64,000 bases of DNA from Burkholderiales bacterium 8X (GTDB taxonomy: Bacteria > Pseudomonadota > Gammaproteobacteria > Burkholderiales > Burkholderiaceae_C), in NCBI GenBank assembly GCA_902506565.1, contig LR732703.1, positions 1,446,525 through 1,510,524 of the forward strand, given 5' to 3'. Position 1 is the first letter of the stretch. Every line of letters starts with the position of its first letter. The translations under genes were made by a program, and so were the position numbers. The notes beneath the pieces were generated by a model. That model saw only the letters and a list, made by a program, of their open reading frames with translations. It was not told the origin of the DNA and searched no databases. This document shows positions 44,564 through 57,366 of the stretch, in pieces.

Positions 44564-45541
44564 TTGATCAATCGCCGTCTCTGCAATTCGTTGGCGGGTG
44601 CCGCCGTGCTGGGTGTCTTCTCGTTGCCTGCGTGGTCGCAGGGCTACCCGAACAAGCCGGTCGAACTCCAGGTTCCGTTCGCCCCCGGTGGCACCACCGA
44701 CATCGTCGCCCGGGTCATTTCGGAGCCGCTCGGCAAAGCGTTGGGACAAAGCGTGGTGGTGATCAACAAGGCCGGCGGCGGCGGCATCGTCGGTGCGGCC
44801 GAAACCGCGCGCGCCACGCCGGACGGCTACAAGCTCGGCATCGCGACCGTATCCAGCACGGCAGCCAATCCAGCCATCAATCCGAAGACGCCGTACGACC
44901 CGATTGCGGACTTCACCCCGATCATCAACATCGCAGCGACGCCGAACATCATCGCGGTGCACCCGAACTTCCCGGCCAAGAACTACGCCGAGTTCGTCGC
45001 CGAGATCAAGAAGAGCCCGGGCAAGTATTCGTATGCATCCTCCGGCACCGGCGGCATCGGCCACCTGTTGATGGAGCTGTACAAGAACCTCACCAGCACC
45101 TTCGTCACCCACATCCCGTACCGGGGCGCCGGGCCGGCGCTCAACGACGTGGTGGCCGGCCAGGTGCCGATCATCTTCGACAACATTCCATCGGCGCTGC
45201 CCTTCATCCAGAGCGGCAAGCTGGTGGCGATCGTGGTCTCCGCGCCGCAGCGGCTAGCCGCGCTCCCCAACGTGCCGACCTTCAAGGAGGTGGGGCTGGA
45301 GCCGGTCAACCGCATGGCCTACTACGGCATCCTCGGCCCCAAGGGCCTGCCGAAGGAAGTGGTCGAGAAGATCAACACCGGCGTCAAGAAGTCGCTCGAG
45401 GACCCGGCGGTGCGCAAGCGCATCGAGGACACCGGCTCGTTGATCGTTGCCAACACGCCCGAGCAGTTCTCGGCCCAGATCAAGGCCGAGTTCGACGTCT
45501 ACAAGGACGTCGTCAAGAAGCAGAAGCTCGTGCTGGATTGA
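44564..45541 (+). CDS. Tripartite tricarboxylate (Bug) binding protein
   Basis: A 325-residue binding protein with a Sec signal ending near PAWSQG. Seen: VPFAPGGTTDIVARVISEPL, RATPDGYKLGIAT and THIPYRGAGPALNDVVAGQ. Start is a TTG at 44564 with GGAGA about seven bases upstream; no ATG suits the signal peptide. Its stop overlaps the TTG start of xerD (TTGA), an unusual link between a transport gene and a recombinase. No membrane subunits nearby. Confidence 0.8.
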   Translation: MINRRLCNSLAGAAVLGVFSLPAWSQGYPNKPVELQVPFAPGGTTDIVARVISEPLGKALGQSVVVINKAGGGGIVGAAETARATPDGYKLGIATVSSTAANPAINPKTPYDPIADFTPIINIAATPNIIAVHPNFPAKNYAEFVAEIKKSPGKYSYASSGTGGIGHLLMELYKNLTSTFVTHIPYRGAGPALNDVVAGQVPIIFDNIPSALPFIQSGKLVAIVVSAPQRLAALPNVPTFKEVGLEPVNRMAYYGILGPKGLPKEVVEKINTGVKKSLEDPAVRKRIEDTGSLIVANTPEQFSAQIKAEFDVYKDVVKKQKLVLD

Positions 45542-46482
45542 CCGTCGCAACTTCCAGGCGCAAGCCTGCCGCCGAGCTTGCGGTGCCGCCGGCTGCGCTG
45601 GTCGCCATCGACGACTTCATCGATGCGCTCTGGCTCGAGGACGGCCTGTCGCGCAACACGCTCGCCGCCTATCGGCGTGACCTGGCGCTTTTCGCCGGTT
45701 GGCTCGCAGGCCGGGGCGGCGGCGAACTCGACCAAGCCACCGAATTCGACCTGCAGGGCTACATGGGCGCGCGGCTCTCCACCCGCGGCAAGTCCAGTTC
45801 GGCCAACCGCCGGCTGACCGTCTTCAAGCGCTACTTTCGCTGGGCCCTGCGCGAGAACCGCATCACCGCCGACCCAACGCTTCGCATCGCACCGGCCAAG
45901 CGTTCGCCACGGTCGATCAAGACGCTTTCCGAGAAGCAGGTCGATGACTTGCTCGATGCGCCGGAAGTCGAGTTGCCGCTTGGCCTTCGCGACCGCGCGA
46001 TGCTCGAACTGATGTACGCCAGCGGCCTGCGGGTCAGCGAGTTGGTCGGGCTGAAGCTGCACAACCTGAGCTTGAACGACGGCGTGCTTCGGGTCACCGG
46101 CAAGGGCGACAAGGAGCGCCTGGTGCCCTTCGGCGGCGAGGCCCGGCGCTGGATCGAGCGCTACCTGGAGGAGGCCCGGCCGCTGATCCTCGACGGCCAG
46201 CAGACCGGCGACCTCTTCGTCACCGCCCGGGGGGCCGGCATGAGCCGCGTGATGTTCTGGATGATCGTCAAGAAGCACGCGGCCACCGCCGACATCCGGG
46301 TGCCTCTCTCGCCGCACACGCTCCGGCATGCCTTCGCGACCCACCTGCTCAACCATGGCGCCGACTTGCGCGCGGTGCAGTTGCTGCTGGGCCATGCGGA
46401 CATATCGACCACCACCATCTACACCCACGTGGCGCGCGAGCGGCTCAAGCAGCTGCATGCGCATCACCATCCGAGGGGCTGA
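45538..46482 (+). CDS. xerD: Site-specific tyrosine recombinase XerD
   Basis: A 314-residue recombinase for chromosome dimer resolution. Catalytic residues are visible: Arg in ASGLRVSELVGL, Lys in TGKGDKERLVP, HTLRHAFATHLL (His and Arg), LLGHADISTT (His) and Tyr in TTIYTHVA. The N-terminal SAM-like domain has DALWLEDGLSRNTLAAYRRDL. The TTG at 45538 overlaps the preceding stop; a GTG at 45583 would give 299 residues, nearer to the Escherichia coli length, so the start is uncertain. XerD is preferred over XerC by the LWLE...LAAYRRDL start. Confidence 0.9.
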   Translation: MTVATSRRKPAAELAVPPAALVAIDDFIDALWLEDGLSRNTLAAYRRDLALFAGWLAGRGGGELDQATEFDLQGYMGARLSTRGKSSSANRRLTVFKRYFRWALRENRITADPTLRIAPAKRSPRSIKTLSEKQVDDLLDAPEVELPLGLRDRAMLELMYASGLRVSELVGLKLHNLSLNDGVLRVTGKGDKERLVPFGGEARRWIERYLEEARPLILDGQQTGDLFVTARGAGMSRVMFWMIVKKHAATADIRVPLSPHTLRHAFATHLLNHGADLRAVQLLLGHADISTTTIYTHVARERLKQLHAHHHPRG

Positions 46483-46485
46483 CCC

Positions 46486-47475
46486 ATGAACTCGACATCT
46501 ACCGTTCGTCCGTTTCGACGCTTCGTTCCCGCCTTGCTGCTGCTGGCCGCAGCGATCAGTCCGCCGGCCTCGGCCCAGGCGGTGCCCAAGACCATCCGGA
46601 TCATCGTGGCCTATCCGGCGGGGGGCGTCGGCGACGTCATCGCGCGCGCGCTCGGCGAACATCTGGCGCAGCAGCTCGACAGCACCGTGGTGGTCGAGAA
46701 CCGCGCCGGCGCCAGCGGCACCATCGGCATGGATGCCGTAGCCAAGGCGGCGCCCGACGGCGCGACCCTGGGCTTCTCGGCCGTCAGCCCGCTGGTGCTG
46801 AACCCTCACATCGCCAAGTCGCCCTTCGATCCGCTGAAGGACATCGCGCCGGTGGCGAGCGTCATGTATTCGCCGGTGCTGCTGCTCGCCACCTCGGCCA
46901 CCGGCACCCGCGACTTCTCGACGCTGCTGGACGATGCACGGGCCCGCCCGGGCGACGTGCGCTGGGCGACCTCGGGGCAGGCCTCGCTCGGCCACATCGT
47001 GCTGGAGCAGGTGCGCGCCGCGACCAAGGTCAACATCACGCACATCCCGTACAAGGGCGGCGGCCAGCAGCTCAACGATGCGGTGGGCGGTCAGTTCGAG
47101 ATCCTCTCGACCAACGCCGGGCCGGCGGTGTCGGCGCAGATCCGGGCCGGCAAGCTGCGGCCGCTGGCGGTCGGCGCGCCCAAGCGGCTCGAAGGCCTGC
47201 CGAAGGTCCCGACGCTGGCCGAGCTGAACATTCCTGCAGCCAACGTCACGTCCTTGTTCGGTGTGTTCGCGCCGGCCGGAACCTCGCCGATCCTCGTCAA
47301 CAAGTACAACCTCGAAATCAACAAGGTGCTGTCGAACCCCGCGTTCCGTGCCCGGCTGGTGGCCACCGACAACGTGCCGACCGGCGGCAGCGCCGATCAG
47401 TTCGCCGATGCCATCGCGACCGAATACGAGAGCAATGCGCGCATCGTGAAAGCGGCCGGCATCAAGGCCGACTGA
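46486..47475 (+). CDS. Tripartite tricarboxylate (Bug) binding protein
   Basis: A 329-residue binding protein with a Sec signal (LLLLAAAISPPASAQA). Seen: RIIVAYPAGGVGDVIARAL, AAPDGATLGFSAV and THIPYKGGGQQLNDAVGG. It begins three bases after xerD, so two such genes flank the recombinase in one run. It is not a recent copy of the gene before xerD. Its end overlaps the DUF455 gene by 14 bases, convergently. Substrate unknown. Confidence 0.8.
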   Translation: MNSTSTVRPFRRFVPALLLLAAAISPPASAQAVPKTIRIIVAYPAGGVGDVIARALGEHLAQQLDSTVVVENRAGASGTIGMDAVAKAAPDGATLGFSAVSPLVLNPHIAKSPFDPLKDIAPVASVMYSPVLLLATSATGTRDFSTLLDDARARPGDVRWATSGQASLGHIVLEQVRAATKVNITHIPYKGGGQQLNDAVGGQFEILSTNAGPAVSAQIRAGKLRPLAVGAPKRLEGLPKVPTLAELNIPAANVTSLFGVFAPAGTSPILVNKYNLEINKVLSNPAFRARLVATDNVPTGGSADQFADAIATEYESNARIVKAAGIKAD

Positions 47476-48265
47476 GCTGCTCCAGCTCGTCGCCGGTGAA
47501 CCCGGCCAGGGTGCGCGCCTCGAGGTTGAAGGGCGCCCGCAGCCGCGGCGCCTCGTGCCGCCGGTACAAGATGCGGTAGTGCGCGACCGGATCGAGCCCC
47601 TGGCGTTCGCACAGCCATCGATACCAGCGATTGCCGATCGCCACGTGCCCGATTTCGTCCCTGAGGATGATGTCGAGGATGGCGCAGGCCTCGATCGCAT
47701 CCGGCGTGTTCACGCGCCGCAGCTTGGCCTGGATCAGCGGCGTGGCGTCGAGGCCCCGGGCTTCGAGGGTGCGCGGTACCAGCGCCATCCGCGCGACCAC
47801 GTCGCCGCTGGTTTTCTCGCACATCGCCCACAGTCCGTCATGGCCGGTGAAATCGCCGTAGGCGTGACCCATCGTGTGCAGGTGGCGGGCGAGGAGCGTG
47901 AAGTGCCTTGCCTCTTCGTCCGCCACCTTCAGCCAGTCGCGGTAGTAGGCATCCGGCATGCCGTCGAAGCGCCAGGCGGCGTCGAGCGCGAGGTTGATCG
48001 CGTTGAATTCGATGTGGCAGATCGAATGGATGAGCGCCGCACGGCCCTCGGTGGTGAAGGGCGAACGCTTGCCGACCTCGGTGGCCGCGACGCGCTCGGG
48101 CTTGTCGGGTCGCCCGGGTACGCGTCCGTCGTCGCCGTGCGTTCGAACCGGGCCTCCGAAGGACTGGGTCTCGAGTGCCGCAGCGGCCGCTTCATGGGTC
48201 GCTGCAACCTTCAACGCGGGGTCGGTGAGGCAGAGAGCCGCCAGGGCGCGAAGGCGAGGATGCAT
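47462..48265 (-). CDS. DUF455 ferritin-like protein
   Basis: A 267-residue protein of the DUF455 family. A four-helix ferritin-like core is suggested by HSICHIEFNAINLALDAAWR, KVADEEARHFTLLARHL and ILDIILRDEIGHVAIGNRW, whose Glu and His residues are placed like di-iron ligands. Relatives include the tRNA hydroxylase MiaE fold; the biological role is unproven. It is divergent from the gamma-carbonic anhydrase gene across 36 bp. Confidence 0.8.
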   Translation of the reverse strand: MHPRLRALAALCLTDPALKVAATHEAAAAALETQSFGGPVRTHGDDGRVPGRPDKPERVAATEVGKRSPFTTEGRAALIHSICHIEFNAINLALDAAWRFDGMPDAYYRDWLKVADEEARHFTLLARHLHTMGHAYGDFTGHDGLWAMCEKTSGDVVARMALVPRTLEARGLDATPLIQAKLRRVNTPDAIEACAILDIILRDEIGHVAIGNRWYRWLCERQGLDPVAHYRILYRRHEAPRLRAPFNLEARTLAGFTGDELEQLSRP

Positions 48266-48301
48266 CCCTACAATTCTAGTTTTGCACTCCGGAGCACCTC
48301 G

Positions 48302-48826
48302 ATGGCCCTCTACGAACTCGACGGCATTGCGCCCCAACTCGAAGCCGGTGCGTGGGTCGCGGACAGTGCCGAGGTGATCGGGCAGGTGAAGCTCGGCGAA
48401 AACGCCAGCGTCTGGTTCGGCGCCGTGCTGCGCGGCGACACCGAGACGATCACGGTCGGGCGCAACAGCAACGTGCAGGACCTGTCGGTGCTGCACGCCG
48501 ACCACGGCTCGCCGCTCAGCATCGGCGAGAACGTGACCATCGGGCACCAGGTGATGCTGCACGGCTGCACCATCGGCGACAACTCGCTCATCGGCATCCA
48601 GTCGGTGGTCTTGAACAATGCCCGCATCGGCCGCAACTGCATCGTCGGCGCCGGCAGCGTCGTGACCGAGGGCAAGGAATTCCCGGACAACTCGCTCATC
48701 CTCGGCTCGCCCGCCAAGGTGGTCCGCACACTGGACGCGGCGGCCGCCGACAAGCTTCGCGCAAGCGGCGAGCACTATGTAGACAACGCCCGGCGCTTCG
48801 CCAAGGAGCTCCGAAAGATCGGCTGA
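48302..48826 (+). CDS. Gamma-carbonic anhydrase-like hexapeptide protein
   Basis: A 174-residue left-handed beta-helix protein of the YrdA/PaaY/Cam group. Hexapeptide repeats run through VIGQVKLGENASVWFGAVLR and IGENVTIGHQVMLHG. The three zinc histidines are seen in LHADHG and GHQVMLHG. The family binds zinc; some members hydrate CO2 and others hydrolyse thioesters. It is followed 52 bases later by the Hsp33 gene. Confidence 0.88.
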   Translation: MALYELDGIAPQLEAGAWVADSAEVIGQVKLGENASVWFGAVLRGDTETITVGRNSNVQDLSVLHADHGSPLSIGENVTIGHQVMLHGCTIGDNSLIGIQSVVLNNARIGRNCIVGAGSVVTEGKEFPDNSLILGSPAKVVRTLDAAAADKLRASGEHYVDNARRFAKELRKIG

Positions 48827-48878
48827 AAAAGATCGGCCGGAAACACCGGCTGAAGTTCGGCCGAGAAGAAGGAATGTT

Positions 48879-49883
48879 TTGAGCGAACTCCACAAGTTCC
48901 TGTTCGATGGCCTCCCGGTCCGCGGCATGATCGTCCGGCTGACCGACGCGTGGCAGGAGATCCTGTCGCGCCGCCAGGCCAACACGGCCACCGGGCCTTA
49001 TCCGCCACCGGTCGCGGAGTTGCTCGGCGAGATGACCGCGGCCGCGACCCTCATGCAGGCGAACATCAAGTTCAATGGCGCCCTGATCCTGCAGATCTTC
49101 GGCGACGGCCCGGTCAAGGTCGCGGTGGCCGAGGCCTTGCCCGACCTCAGCGTGCGCGCCACGGCCAAGGTCACCGGCGAGATACCGGCGGATGCGCACC
49201 TGCCGGACATGGTCAACGTCAACAACCAGGGGCGCTGCGCGATCACGCTCGACCCCAAGGACAAGCAACCCGGCCAGCAGCCCTACCAGGGCGTGGTGCC
49301 GCTCTTCGGCGATCACGGCGAGAAGCTCGATCGACTGAGCGACGTGCTGCAGCACTACATGCTGCAAAGCGAGCAGCTCGACACCACGCTGGTGCTGGCG
49401 GCGGACGACAAGGTGGCGGCCGGCTTGCTGATCCAGCGGCTGCCGGTGAAGGGCGAGGGCAACCTCGAAGGCGCCGGCACCGCCGAAGGCGACCGCAACC
49501 CCGCCAACGAGGACCAGATCGGCCGTAATGAGGACTACAACCGCATCGCGATCCTGGCGTCGAGCCTCACCCGCGACGAGCTGTTGACGCTCGATGTCGA
49601 GACCATCCTGCGGCGCTTGTTCTGGGAAGAAAAGCTGCTGCGCTTCGAGCCGCAGACAGGGCTCGAGGGGCCGCACTTCGCCTGCACCTGCAGCCGGACC
49701 CGTGTGGCGGGCATGATTCGCGCGCTCGGCCGCGAAGAGGCGGACGAGATCATCGAGGAACGAGGCGAGGTGGAAGTGGCCTGCGACTTCTGCGGCCGGC
49801 AGTACCGCTTCGATGCGGTGGACGCGGCGCAGCTCTTCGCTGCCTTGAGCAACCAGCCGCCGGGGAGCCCCGCGGTCCAGTAG
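48879..49883 (+). CDS. hslO: Redox-regulated chaperone Hsp33
   Basis: A 334-residue holdase activated by oxidation. N-terminal domain LHKFLFDGLPVRGMIVRL, middle linker, and C-terminal zinc centre with CTC (FACTCSRTR) and CDFC (VACDFCGRQY). Start TTG at 48879 with GAAGGA upstream. There is an unusual acidic/Gly insertion in the linker (GEGNLEGAGTAEGDRNPANEDQ). It lies downstream of the carbonic anhydrase gene, co-directional. Confidence 0.92.
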   Translation: MSELHKFLFDGLPVRGMIVRLTDAWQEILSRRQANTATGPYPPPVAELLGEMTAAATLMQANIKFNGALILQIFGDGPVKVAVAEALPDLSVRATAKVTGEIPADAHLPDMVNVNNQGRCAITLDPKDKQPGQQPYQGVVPLFGDHGEKLDRLSDVLQHYMLQSEQLDTTLVLAADDKVAAGLLIQRLPVKGEGNLEGAGTAEGDRNPANEDQIGRNEDYNRIAILASSLTRDELLTLDVETILRRLFWEEKLLRFEPQTGLEGPHFACTCSRTRVAGMIRALGREEADEIIEERGEVEVACDFCGRQYRFDAVDAAQLFAALSNQPPGSPAVQ

Positions 49884-49958
49884 CGTTGGTGCCCGGCCAC
49901 GGCCTGGTCCTTGGCCTGGGCGCAGCGCACAACCCGGCGACCGGTCCCGACGCTGTGG

Positions 49959-50993
49959 CTAGCGCGCTGCCCGACCTTCGAAGTCGGCGAAGCGAATGTC
50001 CGGCGCGCTGGTGTTGTGCCGCGACGGCACCGATCGGCCGAAGCGCACCTCGCGGGCCTCGATGCGGTCGACCTCGGGCAATGGCCTGGCGATGCTTTCG
50101 TTGCGCGAGGGAGCGCCGTCGGGCTTTGCCGGAAGCCATCGAACTTCGCTCATGTCGGCGTTGTCCTGCGCGACGTACATCGACCGCAGCACCGCGAAGC
50201 GGTTGTCGCCGCGCTGGCCTTTCGACTGCTGCGATCGCTGAGATCGCTGCGATGGGCCGGGCGCGAGCCGCACGTCGAGCGCGGTCTTTCGCTCGCTGAC
50301 CTCTGCCACCTTGATCTGCGCCCCGGTGCCGTCCTCGAAGCGCAGGTCGAATGACAGCGGCTGGCTCCGGATGCGGATCGAGGCGATGCGGGCGATCGGC
50401 CGGCCTTCCTCGTCGATCGGACCCATCACGAAGGACGAGCCGTAGACGCCGTCGCCGAAGCGCTCGGTCGGCAAGGGCTTGAGGCGCCAGTAGCCGTCCG
50501 ACGGATACATCACGATCGCCTCGCGAGGCCGCGGTCCGGTGCGGTCGTAGACCTGGATCATGTGGAAGCCCGAGTCGCGCCGCCCGTCCACGGTGACCGG
50601 AACCCGTTGCGGGCGCCAGAAGCTCGGAAGCGTCATGCCGACGATCTTCCAGCGCGCACCCTCGTGCAGCACGACGGTGCGGGGCTCGAAGCGATGGCGC
50701 GGATCGGTCGGATGGTCGCCGCCGTCGAAGTTGCAATTCGAGAAGTCGGGGGCGGTGATGTCCTTGGCGATCTGGTCCAGATAGGCCGGCGGCAGCGCCT
50801 CGACCCGGAAGCGGCGCAGGCCCGGGGCCCGGAGCACGAGCGAAACGTTGTCCTCCTCGGCGCAGGCCGTGGGGCGGGTCTGGTTCTGGACCTCGACGGC
50901 GAGCGGCCGCGTCTGGGCGCCGGCGCCGGCGCCGGCGATGCCGATGGCGAACAGGCCGAAAGCGACGGCGACGAGAAGCTGGGTGTTCGTCAC
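49959..50993 (-). CDS. Hypothetical secreted protein
   Basis: A 344-residue protein with a Sec signal (LLVAVAFGLFAIGIAGAGAGAQ). The mature part is beta-rich with a probable disulfide pair (TACAEEDN, SNCNF). Near its end is a low-complexity stretch (SQRSQRSQQSKGQ) made by 9-bp repeats. GTG at 50993 is preferred; another GTG at 51050 would add a poor 19-residue leader. It follows ftsB by 96 bases on the same strand. No family recognised. Confidence 0.6.
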   Translation of the reverse strand: MTNTQLLVAVAFGLFAIGIAGAGAGAQTRPLAVEVQNQTRPTACAEEDNVSLVLRAPGLRRFRVEALPPAYLDQIAKDITAPDFSNCNFDGGDHPTDPRHRFEPRTVVLHEGARWKIVGMTLPSFWRPQRVPVTVDGRRDSGFHMIQVYDRTGPRPREAIVMYPSDGYWRLKPLPTERFGDGVYGSSFVMGPIDEEGRPIARIASIRIRSQPLSFDLRFEDGTGAQIKVAEVSERKTALDVRLAPGPSQRSQRSQQSKGQRGDNRFAVLRSMYVAQDNADMSEVRWLPAKPDGAPSRNESIARPLPEVDRIEAREVRFGRSVPSRHNTSAPDIRFADFEGRAAR

Positions 50994-51089
50994 GAGAAGA
51001 TCCGATGAAGGGGTCGCAAGGATGGCGCGACGGCGGCTCGAAGGTGGCACGAAGTTGGCGAAAGGACCGGGCTCCTCATCGCGCCGGCT

Positions 51090-51365
51090 TTATCGGGTGA
51101 TCTGCACGAACACCTCGTTCGGCTTCACCATGCCGAGCTCCTGCCGGGCCCGCTCCTCGACCATTTCCAGGCCTTCCTTCAGGTCGTTGACCTCGGAAGT
51201 CAGCCGATCGTTCTCGATCGCGGCCTTGGTGTTGATCTCTTTCTGCCGGGCGAGCGCCTCTTTCTGCTGCGCCACCTGACGCACGCTGCCGCGCCCGGCC
51301 CACAACTGCCATTGGAGGATCAACAGCAGCAGCACCAGGATGACCGGGACGACGCGAAAACGCAT
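51090..51365 (-). CDS. ftsB: Cell division protein FtsB
   Basis: A 91-residue bitopic protein: one membrane helix (VVPVILVLLLLILQWQLWAG) then a coiled coil (QQKEALARQKEINTKAAIEN) and the conserved VEERARQELGMVKPNEVFVQ end. It works with FtsL and FtsQ in the divisome. The ATG at 51365 is 19 bases after the eno stop, the usual eno-ftsB order. Confidence 0.92.
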   Translation of the reverse strand: MRFRVVPVILVLLLLILQWQLWAGRGSVRQVAQQKEALARQKEINTKAAIENDRLTSEVNDLKEGLEMVEERARQELGMVKPNEVFVQITR

Positions 51366-51384
51366 GCTCTCTGGCGCGCCTCGC

Positions 51385-52668
<1,284 letters not shown>

Positions 52669-52736
52669 TCAAATTCCTCTTCGATTACAAGATTCGTGCA
52701 TTCGCCGCCGCTCTGGGCAGGCGAAGGCTGATGGAT

Positions 52737-53023
52737 TCAGACGCCTTCGACCACGACCATCCGCATCACCGCGGCACCCTCGCGGGCTGCCTTGGCCTTG
52801 CCGTATTCGCTCGAGTCGTAGAACCTGCGGGCGGCCGCGACATCGGCGAACTTGAGCAGCACCAGTCGCTGCGGATGCCAGTCGCCCTCGAGCACCTCGA
52901 CCTTGCCGCCGCGCACGCAGACTTCGGCGCCGTGGGCTTTCATGGCCTCGGTCGACCACTTCTTGTACGCCTCGTACTGGGTCGGGTTGGTGACTTCGAC
53001 ATTGGCGATGACGTAGGCGCTGG

Positions 53024-53027
<4 letters not shown>
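52737..53027 (-). CDS. DUF1330 small protein
   Basis: A 96-residue dimeric alpha/beta-barrel-like protein. The pattern [20 protein letters not shown] and the late [16 protein letters not shown] are those of DUF1330. Its function is unknown. It overlaps kdsA by four bases and precedes eno, a placement common in Burkholderiales. Confidence 0.85.
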
Positions 53028-55590
<2,563 letters not shown>

Positions 55591-55658
55591 TTATAGGTCG
55601 CGCGTTTTCGCCCTTCGAGCGCGTTGGGCGCCTTCGTGCCCCGACTTACACTTCGGCG

Positions 55659-56879
55659 ATGAGTGAACTCGCCGGCAAGCACATCGTTCTCGGATTGACC
55701 GGCGGCATCGCCTGCTACAAGTCGGCCGAGCTGTGCCGGCTCCTGGTCAAGGGCGGCGCCACGGTGCAGGTCGTGATGACCGATTCGGCCCGCGAGTTCA
55801 TCACCGCGACCACGATGCAGGCGCTGTCGGGCCGACCCGTCTACAGCTCGCAGTGGGATGCGCGCGAGCCGAACAACATGCCGCACATCAACCTGAGCCG
55901 TGAGGCCGATGCGATCCTGCTCGCGCCCGCCAGTGCCGACTTCATCGCCCGGCTGGTGCAGGGTCGCTCCGACGAGTTGCTGAGCCTCCTGTGCCTGGCG
56001 CGGCCGGTCGACCGGGTGCCGCTTCTGATCGCACCGGCGATGAACCGCGAGATGTGGGTGCATCCGGCCACCCAGCGCAACCTGCGCCAGGTCGCGGCCG
56101 ACGGTGCGCGCGTGCTGGGCGTCGGCAACGGCTGGCAGGCCTGCGGCGAAACCGGCGACGGCCGGATGCTGGAGGCCGCGCAGCTCTACGAAGAAGTGGT
56201 GGCGCAGTTCCAGCCCAAGCTCCTGGCTGGCCAGCACGTGGTGGTGACGGCCGGCCCGACCTTCGAGGCGCTCGACCCGATTCGCGGCATCACCAATCAT
56301 TCGTCCGGCAAGATGGGCTTCGCCGTCGCACGGGCGGCGCGCGAGGCCGGCGCCGAGGTCACGCTGATCGCAGGACCGGTACACCTGCCGACGCCGCGCG
56401 GCGTCCGGCGCATCGACCTGCAATCGGCACGCGAGATGCTCGAGGCCACGGTCTCCGCGACCGCGGCCGCCACGGTCTTCGTCGCCACCGCCGCGGTGGC
56501 CGACTGGCGGCCGGCCACGCACAGCGCGCAAAAGATCAAGAAGGACGGCAGCGGACAGCCGCCGGTGCTTCACTTCGTCGAGAACGAGGACATCCTGCAG
56601 ACCATCGCGCAAGGGCAGCGTGCCCAAAGCGGCGCGCTTTTCTGCGTCGGCTTCGCGGCCGAAAGCGAGAACCTGGTGGCGCATGCCACCGCCAAGCGGG
56701 AGCGCAAGGGCATCCCGCTCCTGGTCGGGAACATCGGTCCATTGACCTTCGGGCAGGACGACAACAGCCTGCTCCTGGTCGACCAGTCCGGCACGCGAGA
56801 ACTCCCCCGCGCATCCAAGCTGAGCTTGGCGCGGCAACTGGTGGCCGAGATCGCGGCGCGCCTGCCGACGAAAGGATGA
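55659..56879 (+). CDS. coaBC: Bifunctional phosphopantothenoylcysteine decarboxylase/synthase CoaBC
   Basis: A 406-residue flavoprotein for coenzyme A. CoaC part: HIVLGLTGGIACYKSAEL, catalytic NNMPHINLSREAD and PAMNREMWVHPA, with Cys in GWQACGETGDGRM. CoaB part from about residue 190: VVTAGPTFEALDPIRGITN and AAVADWRP. Start ATG 55659. It is divergent from pyrG and followed by a small membrane-protein gene and dut. Confidence 0.95.
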   Translation: MSELAGKHIVLGLTGGIACYKSAELCRLLVKGGATVQVVMTDSAREFITATTMQALSGRPVYSSQWDAREPNNMPHINLSREADAILLAPASADFIARLVQGRSDELLSLLCLARPVDRVPLLIAPAMNREMWVHPATQRNLRQVAADGARVLGVGNGWQACGETGDGRMLEAAQLYEEVVAQFQPKLLAGQHVVVTAGPTFEALDPIRGITNHSSGKMGFAVARAAREAGAEVTLIAGPVHLPTPRGVRRIDLQSAREMLEATVSATAAATVFVATAAVADWRPATHSAQKIKKDGSGQPPVLHFVENEDILQTIAQGQRAQSGALFCVGFAAESENLVAHATAKRERKGIPLLVGNIGPLTFGQDDNSLLLVDQSGTRELPRASKLSLARQLVAEIAARLPTKG

Positions 56880-56883
56880 GCCG

Positions 56884-57336
56884 ATGAACCCGCAATGGAA
56901 CACCCCGCCGAACGGCGACTTCGCGAGCTACGTGGAGCGGCTTTCGGCCCAAAGCGCCTTACCGCGCCGGGAGCAGGACGAGGGCGCGCATGGGCTCGAC
57001 ATCGGCATGTCGCCTTCCGGCGAGCCGCACGGCGACTTGTCGGATGCAGCGGCCGCGCTGCGCCGGCGGCTTCAATCCAATGGCGAGGCGCAGCCCGCGG
57101 CGCACACCGGGCGGCCTGGTCCGCAGGTTTTGAAGGCCGCAGCTGCGATCTGGGTGGTCGCGATGGTGGCGATGGTGTTCGTCGGACTGCCGCTGATCCT
57201 GGTGCTGGCGCTCTTCGCGGTCGGCGTCTGGCTCGCGGCCAAGTTCCGCCACCTGTTGTTGCCGGCCGGCATGGATTGGAAGACTTATCTCGAGAACGCG
57301 GCCCGCGCGCAGCAGATGCGCGTACCCAAGAAGTAG
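56884..57336 (+). CDS. Hypothetical two-helix membrane protein
   Basis: A 150-residue protein with a polar head (residues 1-80) and two close membrane helices (AAAAIWVVAMVAMVFVGLPL and the following LVLALFAVGVWLAAKF), ending in a short amphipathic tail. No family recognised. It starts four bases after coaBC and precedes dut by 30 bases, so it is co-transcribed with both. Confidence 0.6.
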   Translation: MNPQWNTPPNGDFASYVERLSAQSALPRREQDEGAHGLDIGMSPSGEPHGDLSDAAAALRRRLQSNGEAQPAAHTGRPGPQVLKAAAAIWVVAMVAMVFVGLPLILVLALFAVGVWLAAKFRHLLLPAGMDWKTYLENAARAQQMRVPKK

Positions 57337-57366
57337 GCCGCTCTTCAAACCTTTGGAATCTGTTAA

